Source: Betaproteobacteria bacterium (GTDB lineage: Bacteria > Pseudomonadota > Gammaproteobacteria > Burkholderiales > CAIKXV01). From it: a stretch of DNA of 64,000 nt. The stretch covers positions 78,491 to 142,490 of the forward strand of contig CANGYF010000004.1 of NCBI GenBank assembly GCA_947458265.1, in the 5' to 3' direction. Shown here piece by piece: positions 28,992 through 38,010 of this stretch. Position numbers and translations under genes: made by a program. Position 1 is the first letter of the stretch; each line of letters opens with the position of its first letter. The notes beneath the pieces are model-generated. The model worked only from the letters and a program-made list of their open reading frames with translations. It had not been told where the DNA came from and searched no databases.

Positions 28992-31501
28992 AGAGCCTGG
29001 GCAGCCTGCTCGTCCTGTCGGCCCGGCTGGTCGCGCGCGACTGGCGCGCTGGTGAACTGCGGGTGCTGGTCGCCGCGCTGGTGATCGCGATCGCCGCGGT
29101 GACCAGCGTCGGATTCTTCTCCGACCGGGTCCGCCTCGCGCTGCTCGAGCAGGCCAATGCACTGCTCGGCGCCGACCTGGTGGTGGTGTCCGACCGTGCA
29201 CTTGGGCCCGAGGTGGTGCAGGAAGCCTCGCGCCTCGGGCTGTCGCAGGCATCGGTGCTGCGCTTCCCGAGCATGGTGGTGCTGGGCGATCGCGCCCAGT
29301 TGTCGGAAGTGCGTGCGGTCGGCGAAGGCTATCCGGTGAAGGGCGAGATCGCGCTGTCGCCGCGCCACCTGGAACCGCCGGTGCCCACGCGCGGCGTGCC
29401 CGAGCGCGGCACGGTCTGGGTCGATACCCGCATGGTGGCACTGCTGGGCGTGGATGCCGGGCAGTCGATCGAACTCGGCGAGCGCTCGTTCCGTATCGCG
29501 GGCGTGTTCGAGCGCGATGCCGAGGCCAGCGTCGGCTTCCTCTCGATGTCGCCGCGCCTGCTGGTGAATGCACTGGACCTTCCGGAAACCGGGCTGGTGC
29601 AGCCGTCCAGCCGTATCAGCCATCGGCTGATGCTGGCCGGCGCGCCGGCCGACATCGCACGCTTGCGCGCTTTCATCACGCCGCGCCTGTCTGCCGGGCA
29701 GCGCGTCGAAGATGTGCGCGAGGCGCGCCCGGAACTGCGCAGCGCGATCGAGCGGGCCGAACGTTTCCTCGGCCTGGCCGCTCTGGTGAGCGTGATCCTG
29801 GCCGGTGTCGCGGTGGCGCTGGCCGCGCGGCGCTTCCTGCAGCGCCACCTCGATGCCTGCGCGATGATGCGCTGCCTCGGCGCGCCGCAGCGACAGATGA
29901 TCGGCCTGTACCTGACGCAGTTCCTGCTGCTGGGCGTGCTCGCCAGCGCCATCGGATGCGCGATCGGGGCTGCCGGGCAGCAGGTGCTGGTGCAGGTACT
30001 GGGCTCGCTGGTGTCGGCCTCCCTGCCGCCGCCCACGCCCTGGCCAGCGGTGAAGGGCATGGTGACCGGCGTGGTATTGCTGCTGGGCTTCGGGCTGCCG
30101 CCGCTGATCGCCCTGGCATCGGTGCCGACGCTGCGCGTGCTGCGGCGCGACCTCGGTACACCGGGGCGCGGCAGCCTGCTGTCCTGGTTCGCGGCTTTCG
30201 TGGCGATCGGGTCCATGGTGCTGTGGGAGGCAGAGGACCTCAAGCTCGGGCTGGCGATGCTCGGAGGCACAGTGGTGATGGTGGCCGTGTGCGCCGGCTG
30301 CGCCTGGCTGGCGATGCGAGCCGCCGGACGTCTGGCCGGTGGTGGCCGCGGTCGCGGGGCGTTCACCTGGCGCTACGGCATCGCCAACCTGAACCGGCGT
30401 GCGCTCGGCAGCATCGTGCAGATGACCGCCCTCGGTCTGGGCCTGATGGCGCTGCTGCTGCTCACGCTGGTGCGCGGCGAACTGCTCGACAACTGGCGCC
30501 GTTCGCTGCCGGCGGACACGCCGAACCAGTTCCTGGTGAACATCCAGCCCGACCAGGTCGAGCGGGTGCGTGCCTTCCATGCGCAGGAAGGGCTGGCGAA
30601 GCCGGTGGTGCAGCCGATGGTGCGCGGCCGGCTGGTGTCGCTGAACGGCAAGCCGGTGCAGCCGTCCGACTATGCAGACGAGCGCACGCGGCGACTGGTC
30701 GACCGCGAGTTCAACATGTCGTTCACGGCAGACCTGCCGAGTGACAATCGCATCCTGGCCGGGCGCTGGTGGACGCCGGCGGACGAGGGCGCGAAGCTGC
30801 TATCGTTCGAGCAGGGCATCGCCGAACGCATCGGCATTCGGCTCGGCGACACGGTGGTCTACGATTTCGCGGGCGTGCGCCGCGAGTTCATCGTCGCCAG
30901 CCTGCGCAGGGTCGACTGGGATTCGTTCCGCACCAACTTCTTCGTCGTCGCGGCACCGGGCGCGCTCGACGGGCTGCCGGTCAGCTACATCACCGCCTTC
31001 CGGCTGCCGGAGGGGCGCGAGGGTTTCACCAACGCCCTGATCAGGGAATTCCCGAACCTGCTGGTGATCGACGTCGCCTCCGTCCTGTCGCGCGTGCAGG
31101 CGATGATCGACCAGGTCTCCAAGGCGGTCGAGTTCCTCTTCCTGTTCACGCTGCTGGCCGGCCTGGTGGTGCTCTATGCGGCGATCGCCTCGACCCGCGA
31201 CGAACGGGTGTTCGAAGGTGCGATCATCCGCACGCTCGGCGGATCCAGGCGCCAGTTGCAGGTGGTGCAACTGGCCGAGTTCACCGCCATCGGTGCGCTG
31301 TCCGGACTGGTTGCAGCGTTCGGTGCCAGTGCACTCGCCTGGGCGCTGGGCCGATTCGTGCTCGGCGTCCCGTTCACCTTCGATCCATGGGTCTGGGTGG
31401 CCGGGCTCGTCGGTGGAGGGCTGCTGGTGGGCGCCGCCGGCTGGATCGGGACGATCAGCACGATCAATGCTTCGCCGCTCGCCACGCTCAGGCGGGTCTA
31501 G
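28988..31501 (+). CDS. ybbP: FtsX-like ABC transporter permease, YbbP type
   Basis: This 837-residue integral membrane protein overlaps ybbA by four bases. An N-terminal membrane helix (LVIAIAAVTSVGFFSDRV) is followed by a large periplasmic domain. Then come two FtsX-type membrane units, one near residues 260-470 and a second at the C-terminus (FLFLFTLLAGLVVLYAAIA, IGALSGLVAAFGASALAWALG). The doubled permease layout and size match YbbP. With YbbA it forms a complete exporter-type complex of the MacB/Lol class (type VII ABC fold). Confidence 0.9.
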   Translation: MKSLGSLLVLSARLVARDWRAGELRVLVAALVIAIAAVTSVGFFSDRVRLALLEQANALLGADLVVVSDRALGPEVVQEASRLGLSQASVLRFPSMVVLGDRAQLSEVRAVGEGYPVKGEIALSPRHLEPPVPTRGVPERGTVWVDTRMVALLGVDAGQSIELGERSFRIAGVFERDAEASVGFLSMSPRLLVNALDLPETGLVQPSSRISHRLMLAGAPADIARLRAFITPRLSAGQRVEDVREARPELRSAIERAERFLGLAALVSVILAGVAVALAARRFLQRHLDACAMMRCLGAPQRQMIGLYLTQFLLLGVLASAIGCAIGAAGQQVLVQVLGSLVSASLPPPTPWPAVKGMVTGVVLLLGFGLPPLIALASVPTLRVLRRDLGTPGRGSLLSWFAAFVAIGSMVLWEAEDLKLGLAMLGGTVVMVAVCAGCAWLAMRAAGRLAGGGRGRGAFTWRYGIANLNRRALGSIVQMTALGLGLMALLLLTLVRGELLDNWRRSLPADTPNQFLVNIQPDQVERVRAFHAQEGLAKPVVQPMVRGRLVSLNGKPVQPSDYADERTRRLVDREFNMSFTADLPSDNRILAGRWWTPADEGAKLLSFEQGIAERIGIRLGDTVVYDFAGVRREFIVASLRRVDWDSFRTNFFVVAAPGALDGLPVSYITAFRLPEGREGFTNALIREFPNLLVIDVASVLSRVQAMIDQVSKAVEFLFLFTLLAGLVVLYAAIASTRDERVFEGAIIRTLGGSRRQLQVVQLAEFTAIGALSGLVAAFGASALAWALGRFVLGVPFTFDPWVWVAGLVGGGLLVGAAGWIGTISTINASPLATLRRV

Positions 31502-31537
31502 CTTCATTGGCCGCCTGGCGGGCGCCGCAGGACCCTT

Positions 31538-31546
31538 TGCTATACT
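31538..31546 (+). promoter_or_regulatory. Extended -10 promoter upstream of rmuC
   Basis: TGC-TATACT at 31538-31546 is an extended -10 element; no recognisable -35 precedes it. Transcription would begin near 31553, only a few bases before the ATG at 31556, so the message would be nearly leaderless or translation would begin at a later ATG (31568 or 31577). Confidence 0.45.
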
Positions 31547-31555
31547 GGTTTCGCC

Positions 31556-33034
31556 ATGTCCCCAGCAATGCCTGCAATGATGATCGAAGTACTGCTCGCG
31601 CTGCTCGCTCTCTTCGCGCTGGTGGCCTTCGTCTGGCTCGCACTGAAGCTGGGACAGCTCCAGCGCTCCCTGGCACGTGCGCCCGAGGAACTTGCGACGC
31701 TGCTCGACGAGAAGCACCGCGCGATGCTGGTGGACCTCAACCAGGCCCTTGCCGGCTCGGCCGACCGGATCGCGCTCAGCCAGGCGGCGCAAGCCGACCT
31801 GGTGCGTGCCAGCGTATCGCAGGAACTGCAGCAGACGCGCGAGTCGATCCAGATCCTGCAGCTGGCGCAGGGCAGGGAGCTTTCGGCCAACCGCGAGTCG
31901 CTGGCGCAGCGGCTGGCAGAGATGTCGGCAGCGGTGCAGGCGAGGCTCGACGGCTTGCGCACCGAGACCCTGACGCAGCTGCACGAGACGCTGTCGGCAC
32001 AGGGGCGTGCGCAGAGCGAGTCGGCGCAGTCGATGGTGCGCAACCTCACCGAACAGCTGGTCACCCAGGTCGATGCGCTGTCGAAGGCCGTCGAGGGGCG
32101 ACTCGGCGAGATCAGCGGCAAGGTCGGCGAGCGGCTGGACGAAGGGTTCAAGCGCACCAACGAGACCTTCGCCAGCGTGATGGCGCGCCTGGCCACCATC
32201 GACGAGGCGCAGAAGAAGATCGACGGTCTCACCACCAACGTGGTGAGCCTGCACGAACTGCTCGGCGACAAGCGCTCGCGCGGTGCATTCGGCGAAGTGC
32301 AACTCGAGGCCATCGTGCGCAACAGCCTGCCGCCGGGGTCGTTCGAGATGCAGAGCACGCTGTCGAACCACGCGCGCGTCGATTGCCTGCTCCGGCTGCC
32401 GGAGCCGACCGGCACGGTCGCGGTCGATTCGAAGTTTCCGCTCGAGAACTACCGCGCCGGCTTCGATGCAGACCAGCCCGAGTCCGAACGGCAGGCAGCG
32501 CTGCGCCGCTTCAAGGTCGACGTGAAGAAACACATCGACGACATCGCGGACAAGTACATCATCCCCGGCGAGACCAGCGACGGCGCTGTGATGTTCGTGC
32601 CGGCAGAAGCGGTGTTCGCGGAGATCCACGCCCACCATCCCGAACTGGTCGAACATGCGCAGAGGCGCCATGTCTGGGTGACCTCGCCGACCACGCTGAT
32701 GGCGATCCTGAACACCGCGCGTGCGGTGATCAAGGACTTCGAGACGCGGCGCCAGGTGCATGTGATCAAGGATGCGCTGTCGAAACTGGCGCGCGACTTC
32801 GAGCGCTTCGATCACCGCATGCAGCAGCTGGCCAACCATATCCGCCAGGCGAACGAGGACGTGCAGCAGGTGCATGTGAGCAGCCAGAAGATCACGCACC
32901 GCTTCCGCCACATCGAGCAGGTCGACATCGACCGTGCGCTGGGCGCCGAGCCGGTCGCCGCGTCTGCGGTCCAGCCGCTGGCCGAGCCGTTGCCTGCAGC
33001 CCCGGTGCTCGCCGTCGTTCCGGGCGGGGGCTGA
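31556..33034 (+). CDS. rmuC: DNA recombination protein RmuC
   Basis: RmuC limits recombination between inverted repeats and is thought to be a nuclease-fold protein. An N-terminal membrane helix (about residues 9-28) is followed by a long coiled coil (about 35-225) and the RmuC domain. That domain has LLGDKRSRGAFGEVQLEAIV, the PD-(D/E)XK-like VAVDSKFPLENY core, DKYIIPGETSDGAVMFVPAEAVFAEIHAHHPEL and VTSPTTLMAILNT. The length of 492 residues is typical. ATG 31556 is used here, but the upstream -10 box lies so close that 31568 or 31577 may be the true start. Confidence 0.93.
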   Translation: MSPAMPAMMIEVLLALLALFALVAFVWLALKLGQLQRSLARAPEELATLLDEKHRAMLVDLNQALAGSADRIALSQAAQADLVRASVSQELQQTRESIQILQLAQGRELSANRESLAQRLAEMSAAVQARLDGLRTETLTQLHETLSAQGRAQSESAQSMVRNLTEQLVTQVDALSKAVEGRLGEISGKVGERLDEGFKRTNETFASVMARLATIDEAQKKIDGLTTNVVSLHELLGDKRSRGAFGEVQLEAIVRNSLPPGSFEMQSTLSNHARVDCLLRLPEPTGTVAVDSKFPLENYRAGFDADQPESERQAALRRFKVDVKKHIDDIADKYIIPGETSDGAVMFVPAEAVFAEIHAHHPELVEHAQRRHVWVTSPTTLMAILNTARAVIKDFETRRQVHVIKDALSKLARDFERFDHRMQQLANHIRQANEDVQQVHVSSQKITHRFRHIEQVDIDRALGAEPVAASAVQPLAEPLPAAPVLAVVPGGG

Positions 33035-33036
33035 AC

Positions 33037-33468
33037 ATGGGCGCCGGTGCATTGCGTACGTTCGCGTCGGCATCCGCCTGTGCGTTGCTGCTGGCCGCAT
33101 GCGGCGCACCCGACCCGGAGCGCATCGCGCGCGAGCGCGAGATCGCCGATGCGATCGACAAGGCGGCGGCCCGCGTCTACAAGCGACCGTTCGATGTGAT
33201 CTGGAGCGCGCTGCTGGCCTCGGCCGCCGAACGCAGGATGACCATCGTTCAGGCCGATGCGGTCGACGGGGTGATCGAGCTTCGCCATGCTGCCTCGACC
33301 TCCAGTGCCGGCGAGCGGATCGACATCCGGGTGACTGCCACGACGGAGGGCGCGGTGCGCGTGGAGATCCGGTCGCGGCCGCTGGTGGCGGTGTCGCTGC
33401 CGCGCGACTGGCAGCGCGTGCTGTTCGGCGATCTCGAGCAGAAGATCGCGCCTCGCCGCCATCCCTGA
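33037..33468 (+). CDS. Small lipoprotein of unknown function (143 aa)
   Basis: The N-terminus ends a hydrophobic stretch with the lipobox LLAAC, so the protein should be lipidated on Cys21 and anchored to a membrane facing the periplasm. The mature part has a helical segment (ERIAREREIADAIDKAAARVYKR) and a beta-rich region resembling small domains that sense or clamp. I do not recognise a family. It lies 2 bases after rmuC and 3 bases before mtfA, so the three are probably one transcript. Confidence 0.7.
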   Translation: MGAGALRTFASASACALLLAACGAPDPERIAREREIADAIDKAAARVYKRPFDVIWSALLASAAERRMTIVQADAVDGVIELRHAASTSSAGERIDIRVTATTEGAVRVEIRSRPLVAVSLPRDWQRVLFGDLEQKIAPRRHP

Positions 33469-33471
33469 CCG

Positions 33472-34350
33472 ATGTTCGGCTTTGGAGGGTGGTTTCGCCG
33501 CCGCGCGCTCACGCGTGCGGCCATCGAAGAGGACAGCTGGCAGCGTGCGCTGGAACGCTGTCGGGTGGCCAGCCACCTCGATGCCGCGGCCATCGCCCGG
33601 TTGCGGGATCTGGTCACGCTGTTCGTCGATTCGAAGCAGTTCACCGCCGCCGGCGGGCTGGAACTCGACGAGGCCATGCGCCTGGCGATCGCGCTGCAGG
33701 CCTGCGTGCCGATCCTCGAACTGGGCATCGACAGCTACGCGCCATGGGCGGAAGTGATCGTCTATCCGGACGAGTTCATCGTCGAACGCGAACATGTGGA
33801 TGAAGCCGGCGTCGTGCACTCGGTGCGAGAGCCGCTTTCGGGCGAGTCGTGGGCGGGCGGCCCGGTGATTCTGTCCTGGGCCGATGTCGAGGCCTCCAAC
33901 CCGGACGAGCCCTACAACGTCGTGCTGCACGAGTTCGCGCACAAGCTCGATATGCTCGATGGAGAGGCCGACGGCATCCCGCCGCTGCATGCGGGGATGA
34001 GTCGCGCGTCATGGCACGCCGCCTTCAGCGAGGCGTTCGACGATTTCGTCGATCGCGTGGAGCGACTTGAACGGCTGGAGCACCGGGCGGCGGGTTCCCG
34101 CCGGCGCGGCCGGTCGGCGGAGGTGGACGCTGCGTCCCTGGACGCACAGTGGGCCGCGCTCCCGCTCGATCCCTATGCCTGCAAGGATGCGGGCGAGTTC
34201 TTCGCCTGTGCCAGCGAAGCGTTCTTCGAGGCGCCGGGACGGCTGGACGCGGTGTATCCGGCGGTTTATAGACAGCTGGCTGACTTCTATCGCCAGCATC
34301 CGCTGGCGGGCGGTGCGCAGGGCTCAACTTTTCCGGTTCCCGGACGATAA
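33472..34350 (+). CDS. mtfA: Zinc-dependent peptidase MtfA
   Basis: MtfA (M90 family) is a cytoplasmic aminopeptidase-like metalloprotein. In E. coli it binds the glucose repressor Mlc and so affects ptsG. The zinc motif HEFAHKLD (His153, Glu154, His157) is intact, and further motifs VIVYPDEFIVERE, GPVILSWADV and AVYRQLADFYRQHP are typical. At 292 residues it is slightly longer than E. coli MtfA (265), the extra being an Arg-rich loop around residue 205. Start ATG 33472 follows the lipoprotein stop by 3 bases. Confidence 0.92.
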   Translation: MFGFGGWFRRRALTRAAIEEDSWQRALERCRVASHLDAAAIARLRDLVTLFVDSKQFTAAGGLELDEAMRLAIALQACVPILELGIDSYAPWAEVIVYPDEFIVEREHVDEAGVVHSVREPLSGESWAGGPVILSWADVEASNPDEPYNVVLHEFAHKLDMLDGEADGIPPLHAGMSRASWHAAFSEAFDDFVDRVERLERLEHRAAGSRRRGRSAEVDAASLDAQWAALPLDPYACKDAGEFFACASEAFFEAPGRLDAVYPAVYRQLADFYRQHPLAGGAQGSTFPVPGR

Positions 34351-34437
34351 GAAGGGTAGGCCGTTCAGGCGCCGCAGATCACCCGTGGGCGCTGGCCGGA
34401 TCCGCCCCTCCGCCCTCCGCCTGCCGACATACGCCCG

Positions 34438-36846
34438 ATGACCGAAGCCTGGTTCAACCGTATCGCCATGCGAACCCTGGCGGTGGTGTTCTCGGTGGTG
34501 CTCGCGGCACTGCTGGTGGCCACCGGCCTGGGCATCGCGCACATGCAGGACCGGTCGCGCGACGCGGCGGATCGGGCGGCAGTGCGCGCCGCCGCTGCTG
34601 CGCGCGTGGAGGCTGCGGTGACGCTGTCGCGCAACCGCGATGAGGCCCTGCGCGCGGTCCTGGCCGGTACGACGGTGCCGGCGCGGGCAGTGGCGGAACG
34701 CCGTCTCGCCGGCGTGACGCGACAATGGCAGGCGGCGATCGGGGCGCTGCGCTCCACGTCGGAGGGCAGTGCCGAGGCGCTGCTGGTCGACGAACTGCTC
34801 GCCGCCGCCGGCCGGGTGATCGATGCCCAGGCTGACGTGCTGCAGGCGCTCGGACGGGACGGCGCCGCGGCCGCGCAGCGTGCGTACATCGAGCTCGAGG
34901 TGGAGGCCGAGGCAGCACTGCAGGCCTTGATGGGGCGTCTCACCGAAAGCCACCGGGTCGCCTCCGCAGCGATCGCGGCCGACACCGCCGAGCGCGCGCG
35001 GAGCTTGTTGTTGCTGCTCGCCGCAGCCGTCGCGCTGGTGATCGCCGGGTTGGGGATGGCCGGCTTCGCGCTGATCCGGCGCGCGACCCGGAAGGAATCG
35101 GACCTGCATCGCGAACGATCGCTGTCCGACGTCACACTGCATTCGATCCATGATGGGGTCATCACCGTCGATCGCGAGGGCCGGGTCGAGTTCATGAACC
35201 CGGTCGCCGAGTCCCTGACCGGATGGCGGATCGACGACGCACGGCAGCGACCGCTCGCTGAGGTCTATGCGCTGGTCGACGAGCATACGCGCTCGATCCG
35301 CTGCTTCGAACCGTGGCTCGCCTCGGCGGCGCCGCAGCGCCGGCACGAGGGCGAGGCGCGGTTGCGGCTGGCCTCGCGCGACGGACGCGAGGTATCGATC
35401 CGCCATTCGTTCTCGCAGGTGGTCGACCTGCAGGGGGCCATTGGTGGCGCGATCATCGTGTTCCATGACGACACCAGCCTGCGCACGCTGGCCCAGCAGC
35501 TGTCCTGGCAGGCGAGCCACGACGCGCTCACCGGGCTCGCGAACCGCCGCGAGTTCGAGCGTGTGCTGACCGAGCGGCTGGCTTCCGCAGCCGGTGGCCA
35601 CAGGACGCATGCGCTGCTCTATATCGACCTCGACCACTTCAAGTCGGTCAACGACATCGGCGGCCATGCAGCTGGCGATGAACTGCTGCGCCAGTTGGCC
35701 GGAGTGATGCAGGCCCGGATGCGCGCGAGCGACCTGCTGGCAAGGCTCGGTGGTGACGAGTTCGGCGTGTTGCTGGAGGCCTGCCCGGCCGACCAGGCGT
35801 TGCGCATCGCCAACGCGCTGCGCGACGCGGTCAATGACTTCACCTTCGTCTGGCATGGGCGGCCGTTCAAGGTGGGCGTGACCATCGGGCTGCTGCCGAT
35901 CGATGCCGCCAGCGGATCGGTGGCGCAGGTGATCGCGGCAGCCGATACCCTGTGCTACCAGGCCAAGGCGGACGGCCGGGACCGGGTACATGTGTACCGC
36001 CCGGACGAAGAGTCCGACCAGCGCCGTTCCTCCGATGCACGAATGATCACCCAGATCAGCGAGGCGTTCGAGATGGGCCGCTTTGTGCTCTACCTGCAGC
36101 CGGTGTCGCCGCTGAGGGTCGAGCTTGCCGGAAGCGAGCATCGCGAGGTGCTGGTACGCATGCTCGACGCGAACGACAACCTGCTGCTGCCATCGACCTT
36201 CCTGCCTGCCGCGGAGCGCTACGACCTGCTGGGGTCGATCGATCGATGGGCGCTGCGTACGCTGGCCAGCCACCTCGTCGAACGGCGCGCGCGCGAGGGT
36301 GAACATGCCGCGCGGCCCTTGCGCCACAGCCTCAACGTGTCCTCCGCCAGCCTGCAGGATCCCGAGTTCCGTGCGTTCGTGCGCACGCTGGTGGAGAGCC
36401 ATCGCCTGCCGCCGGGCCAGTTGTGCCTGGAACTGAGCGAGGTCGGCGCGATGGCGAACCTCACGCGCGTCGCCGATGCGATGCAGGAACTGCGTGCCGC
36501 GGGCTGCAGCTTCGCGCTGGACGACTTCGGCATCGGCCTGTCGTCCTTCTCCTACCTGCGCTACCTGCCGATCGACTACCTGAAGATCGAGGCCAGGTTC
36601 GTCCGCGACATGATCGACGATCCAATGGACTGCGCCATCGTCGACTCGATCGCGCGCATCGGGCATGTACTCGGCATCCATACAGTCGCACAGGGTGTCG
36701 ACGACGTGGCCATCGCGCAGAAGCTGGGTGCGATGGGCGTCGACTATGCGCAGGGCACCCAGTACGGGGTACCGCGCCCGATGGTGGACGCCACGGCCCG
36801 GCCGGAGCGGGCTACGCCGATCCCGGCGATGTCGCTGGCACCGTAG
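34438..36846 (+). CDS. Membrane PAS-GGDEF-EAL protein with altered EAL residues
   Basis: Two membrane helices (about 13-33 and 188-213) flank a helical periplasmic sensor. Then come a PAS domain (about 228-345), a GGDEF domain with intact active site GGDEF (438-442), and an EAL domain (from about 545). GGDEF domains make cyclic di-GMP and EAL domains degrade it. The EAL motif reads EVL (570-572), Asp695-Asp696 and Lys716 are kept, but the conserved Ala-Glu-Gly-Val-Glu near the end is Ala-Gln-Gly-Val-Asp (751-755), losing a residue normally needed for catalysis. The protein may be mainly a cyclase or a c-di-GMP sensor. Confidence 0.87.
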   Translation: MTEAWFNRIAMRTLAVVFSVVLAALLVATGLGIAHMQDRSRDAADRAAVRAAAAARVEAAVTLSRNRDEALRAVLAGTTVPARAVAERRLAGVTRQWQAAIGALRSTSEGSAEALLVDELLAAAGRVIDAQADVLQALGRDGAAAAQRAYIELEVEAEAALQALMGRLTESHRVASAAIAADTAERARSLLLLLAAAVALVIAGLGMAGFALIRRATRKESDLHRERSLSDVTLHSIHDGVITVDREGRVEFMNPVAESLTGWRIDDARQRPLAEVYALVDEHTRSIRCFEPWLASAAPQRRHEGEARLRLASRDGREVSIRHSFSQVVDLQGAIGGAIIVFHDDTSLRTLAQQLSWQASHDALTGLANRREFERVLTERLASAAGGHRTHALLYIDLDHFKSVNDIGGHAAGDELLRQLAGVMQARMRASDLLARLGGDEFGVLLEACPADQALRIANALRDAVNDFTFVWHGRPFKVGVTIGLLPIDAASGSVAQVIAAADTLCYQAKADGRDRVHVYRPDEESDQRRSSDARMITQISEAFEMGRFVLYLQPVSPLRVELAGSEHREVLVRMLDANDNLLLPSTFLPAAERYDLLGSIDRWALRTLASHLVERRAREGEHAARPLRHSLNVSSASLQDPEFRAFVRTLVESHRLPPGQLCLELSEVGAMANLTRVADAMQELRAAGCSFALDDFGIGLSSFSYLRYLPIDYLKIEARFVRDMIDDPMDCAIVDSIARIGHVLGIHTVAQGVDDVAIAQKLGAMGVDYAQGTQYGVPRPMVDATARPERATPIPAMSLAP

Positions 36847-36880
36847 TCGCTCCGCCTGGGTAGCGGCACGGCAGGGCCAG

Positions 36881-36907
36881 GGGGGGCTGACCCCGGGGTC
36901 TGACCCC
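36881..36907. repeat. Remnant GGGGTCTGACCCC palindrome
   Basis: GGGGTCTGACCCC (36895-36907) is a palindrome around a central T, preceded directly by a related GGGGCTGACCCC (36883-36894). It shares the GGGGTC/GACCCC ends of the repeat at 10698-10755 and probably belongs to the same REP-like family. It lies between the GGDEF-EAL gene and glk and could also act as a terminator hairpin. Confidence 0.45.
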
Positions 36908-36980
36908 GGCCGCTTGCTGCAGCCGTTCGCATCAGCCACACTGCTGGCGGGAAGTCGAACCGGAGCAGGAGCCTGCCGCG

Positions 36981-37979
36981 ATGTCCGAACGCCTGATTCT
37001 TGCCGCCGACATCGGTGCGACCAATACCCGGGTGATGGCCGAGACCGTGTCGACGCGCGCGGTCGTGCACGAGGCAGTGTTCCGCAACACGCAGCATCCC
37101 TCGCTGCAGGACATCCTCGCCGGCTTCCTCGCCTTGCCCGAGGTGGTTGCCTCCGGCGGCGATTTCGCCAGCGCTGCGCTGGCGGTGGCCGGTCCCACCG
37201 ATGGCCTGCATTGCCGGATGACCAACCTGTCCTGGGAGATCGACGCGCGCGACCTTGCGCAGAAGCTTGCGCTGCCGGCGGTACGGTTGCTGAACGACGT
37301 CCAGGCCGCTGCCTACGGCGTCGGGCAGGTCACCGCGTCGCAGAGGGTGCGGTTGCAGGCCGGCATCGGCGTGCCCGGTGCGCCGCGTCTGGTGATCGCA
37401 CCCGGCAGCGGCCTGGGCGTGGGTTACGCGATCAGCCAGCCGGCGGGCTACCTGGCCTATCCGTCCGAGGCCGGCCATGCCGACTTCGCGCCCTCGGACG
37501 ACACGCAGATCGAACTGCTCGAGCACCTGCGCGGGCGCTTCGGCCATGTCTCCTGGGAGCGCGTCCTGTCCGGTCCGGGCCTTGCCAGCATCTTCGAGTT
37601 CCTGGTCATCCGCAGGCATGCGACCGTCACCTCCGACATCGTGCAGGACGTCGAACGACGCGGCGGGGTGGCGGTGACCGAGGCGGCGCTGAACGGAGGC
37701 CATGTCGTCGCGCGCCATGCGCTTGGCATCTTCATGGGCGCCTACGGTGCGCTGGCCGGCAACCTCGCGCTGACCCTGATGCCGCGCGGCGGCATATACC
37801 TTGCCGGGGGCATCACCCCGCAGATCATGGAAGCGATGCGCGACGGCACCTTCATGCAGGCATTCACGGCGAAGGGACGCTTCGGCGACCTGCTGGCGCA
37901 GTTCCCGCTGCAAGTGGTGATCGGGTGCAACCCGAACCTGCTGGGTGCGGCGATGATCGCGCGCCGCTTCGCCAGCTAG
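36981..37979 (+). CDS. glk: Glucokinase
   Basis: Glk phosphorylates glucose to glucose-6-phosphate with ATP. The protein starts with the ASKHA phosphate-binding segment LAADIGATNTR (residues 7-17). Proteobacterial Glk motifs follow: TNLSWEID, LLNDVQAAAYG with the catalytic Asp, APGSGLGVG, PSEAGHADFAP, RVLSGPGL and YLAGGITP. The 332 residues match E. coli-type glucokinase (about 321) rather than ROK family kinases. GGAGCAGGAG sequences precede ATG 36981. It is convergent with the peptide ABC transporter. Confidence 0.94.
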   Translation: MSERLILAADIGATNTRVMAETVSTRAVVHEAVFRNTQHPSLQDILAGFLALPEVVASGGDFASAALAVAGPTDGLHCRMTNLSWEIDARDLAQKLALPAVRLLNDVQAAAYGVGQVTASQRVRLQAGIGVPGAPRLVIAPGSGLGVGYAISQPAGYLAYPSEAGHADFAPSDDTQIELLEHLRGRFGHVSWERVLSGPGLASIFEFLVIRRHATVTSDIVQDVERRGGVAVTEAALNGGHVVARHALGIFMGAYGALAGNLALTLMPRGGIYLAGGITPQIMEAMRDGTFMQAFTAKGRFGDLLAQFPLQVVIGCNPNLLGAAMIARRFAS

Positions 37980-38010
37980 GGTCGAGCAGGGGCCCGCTCG
38001 GCGCCGCGCT

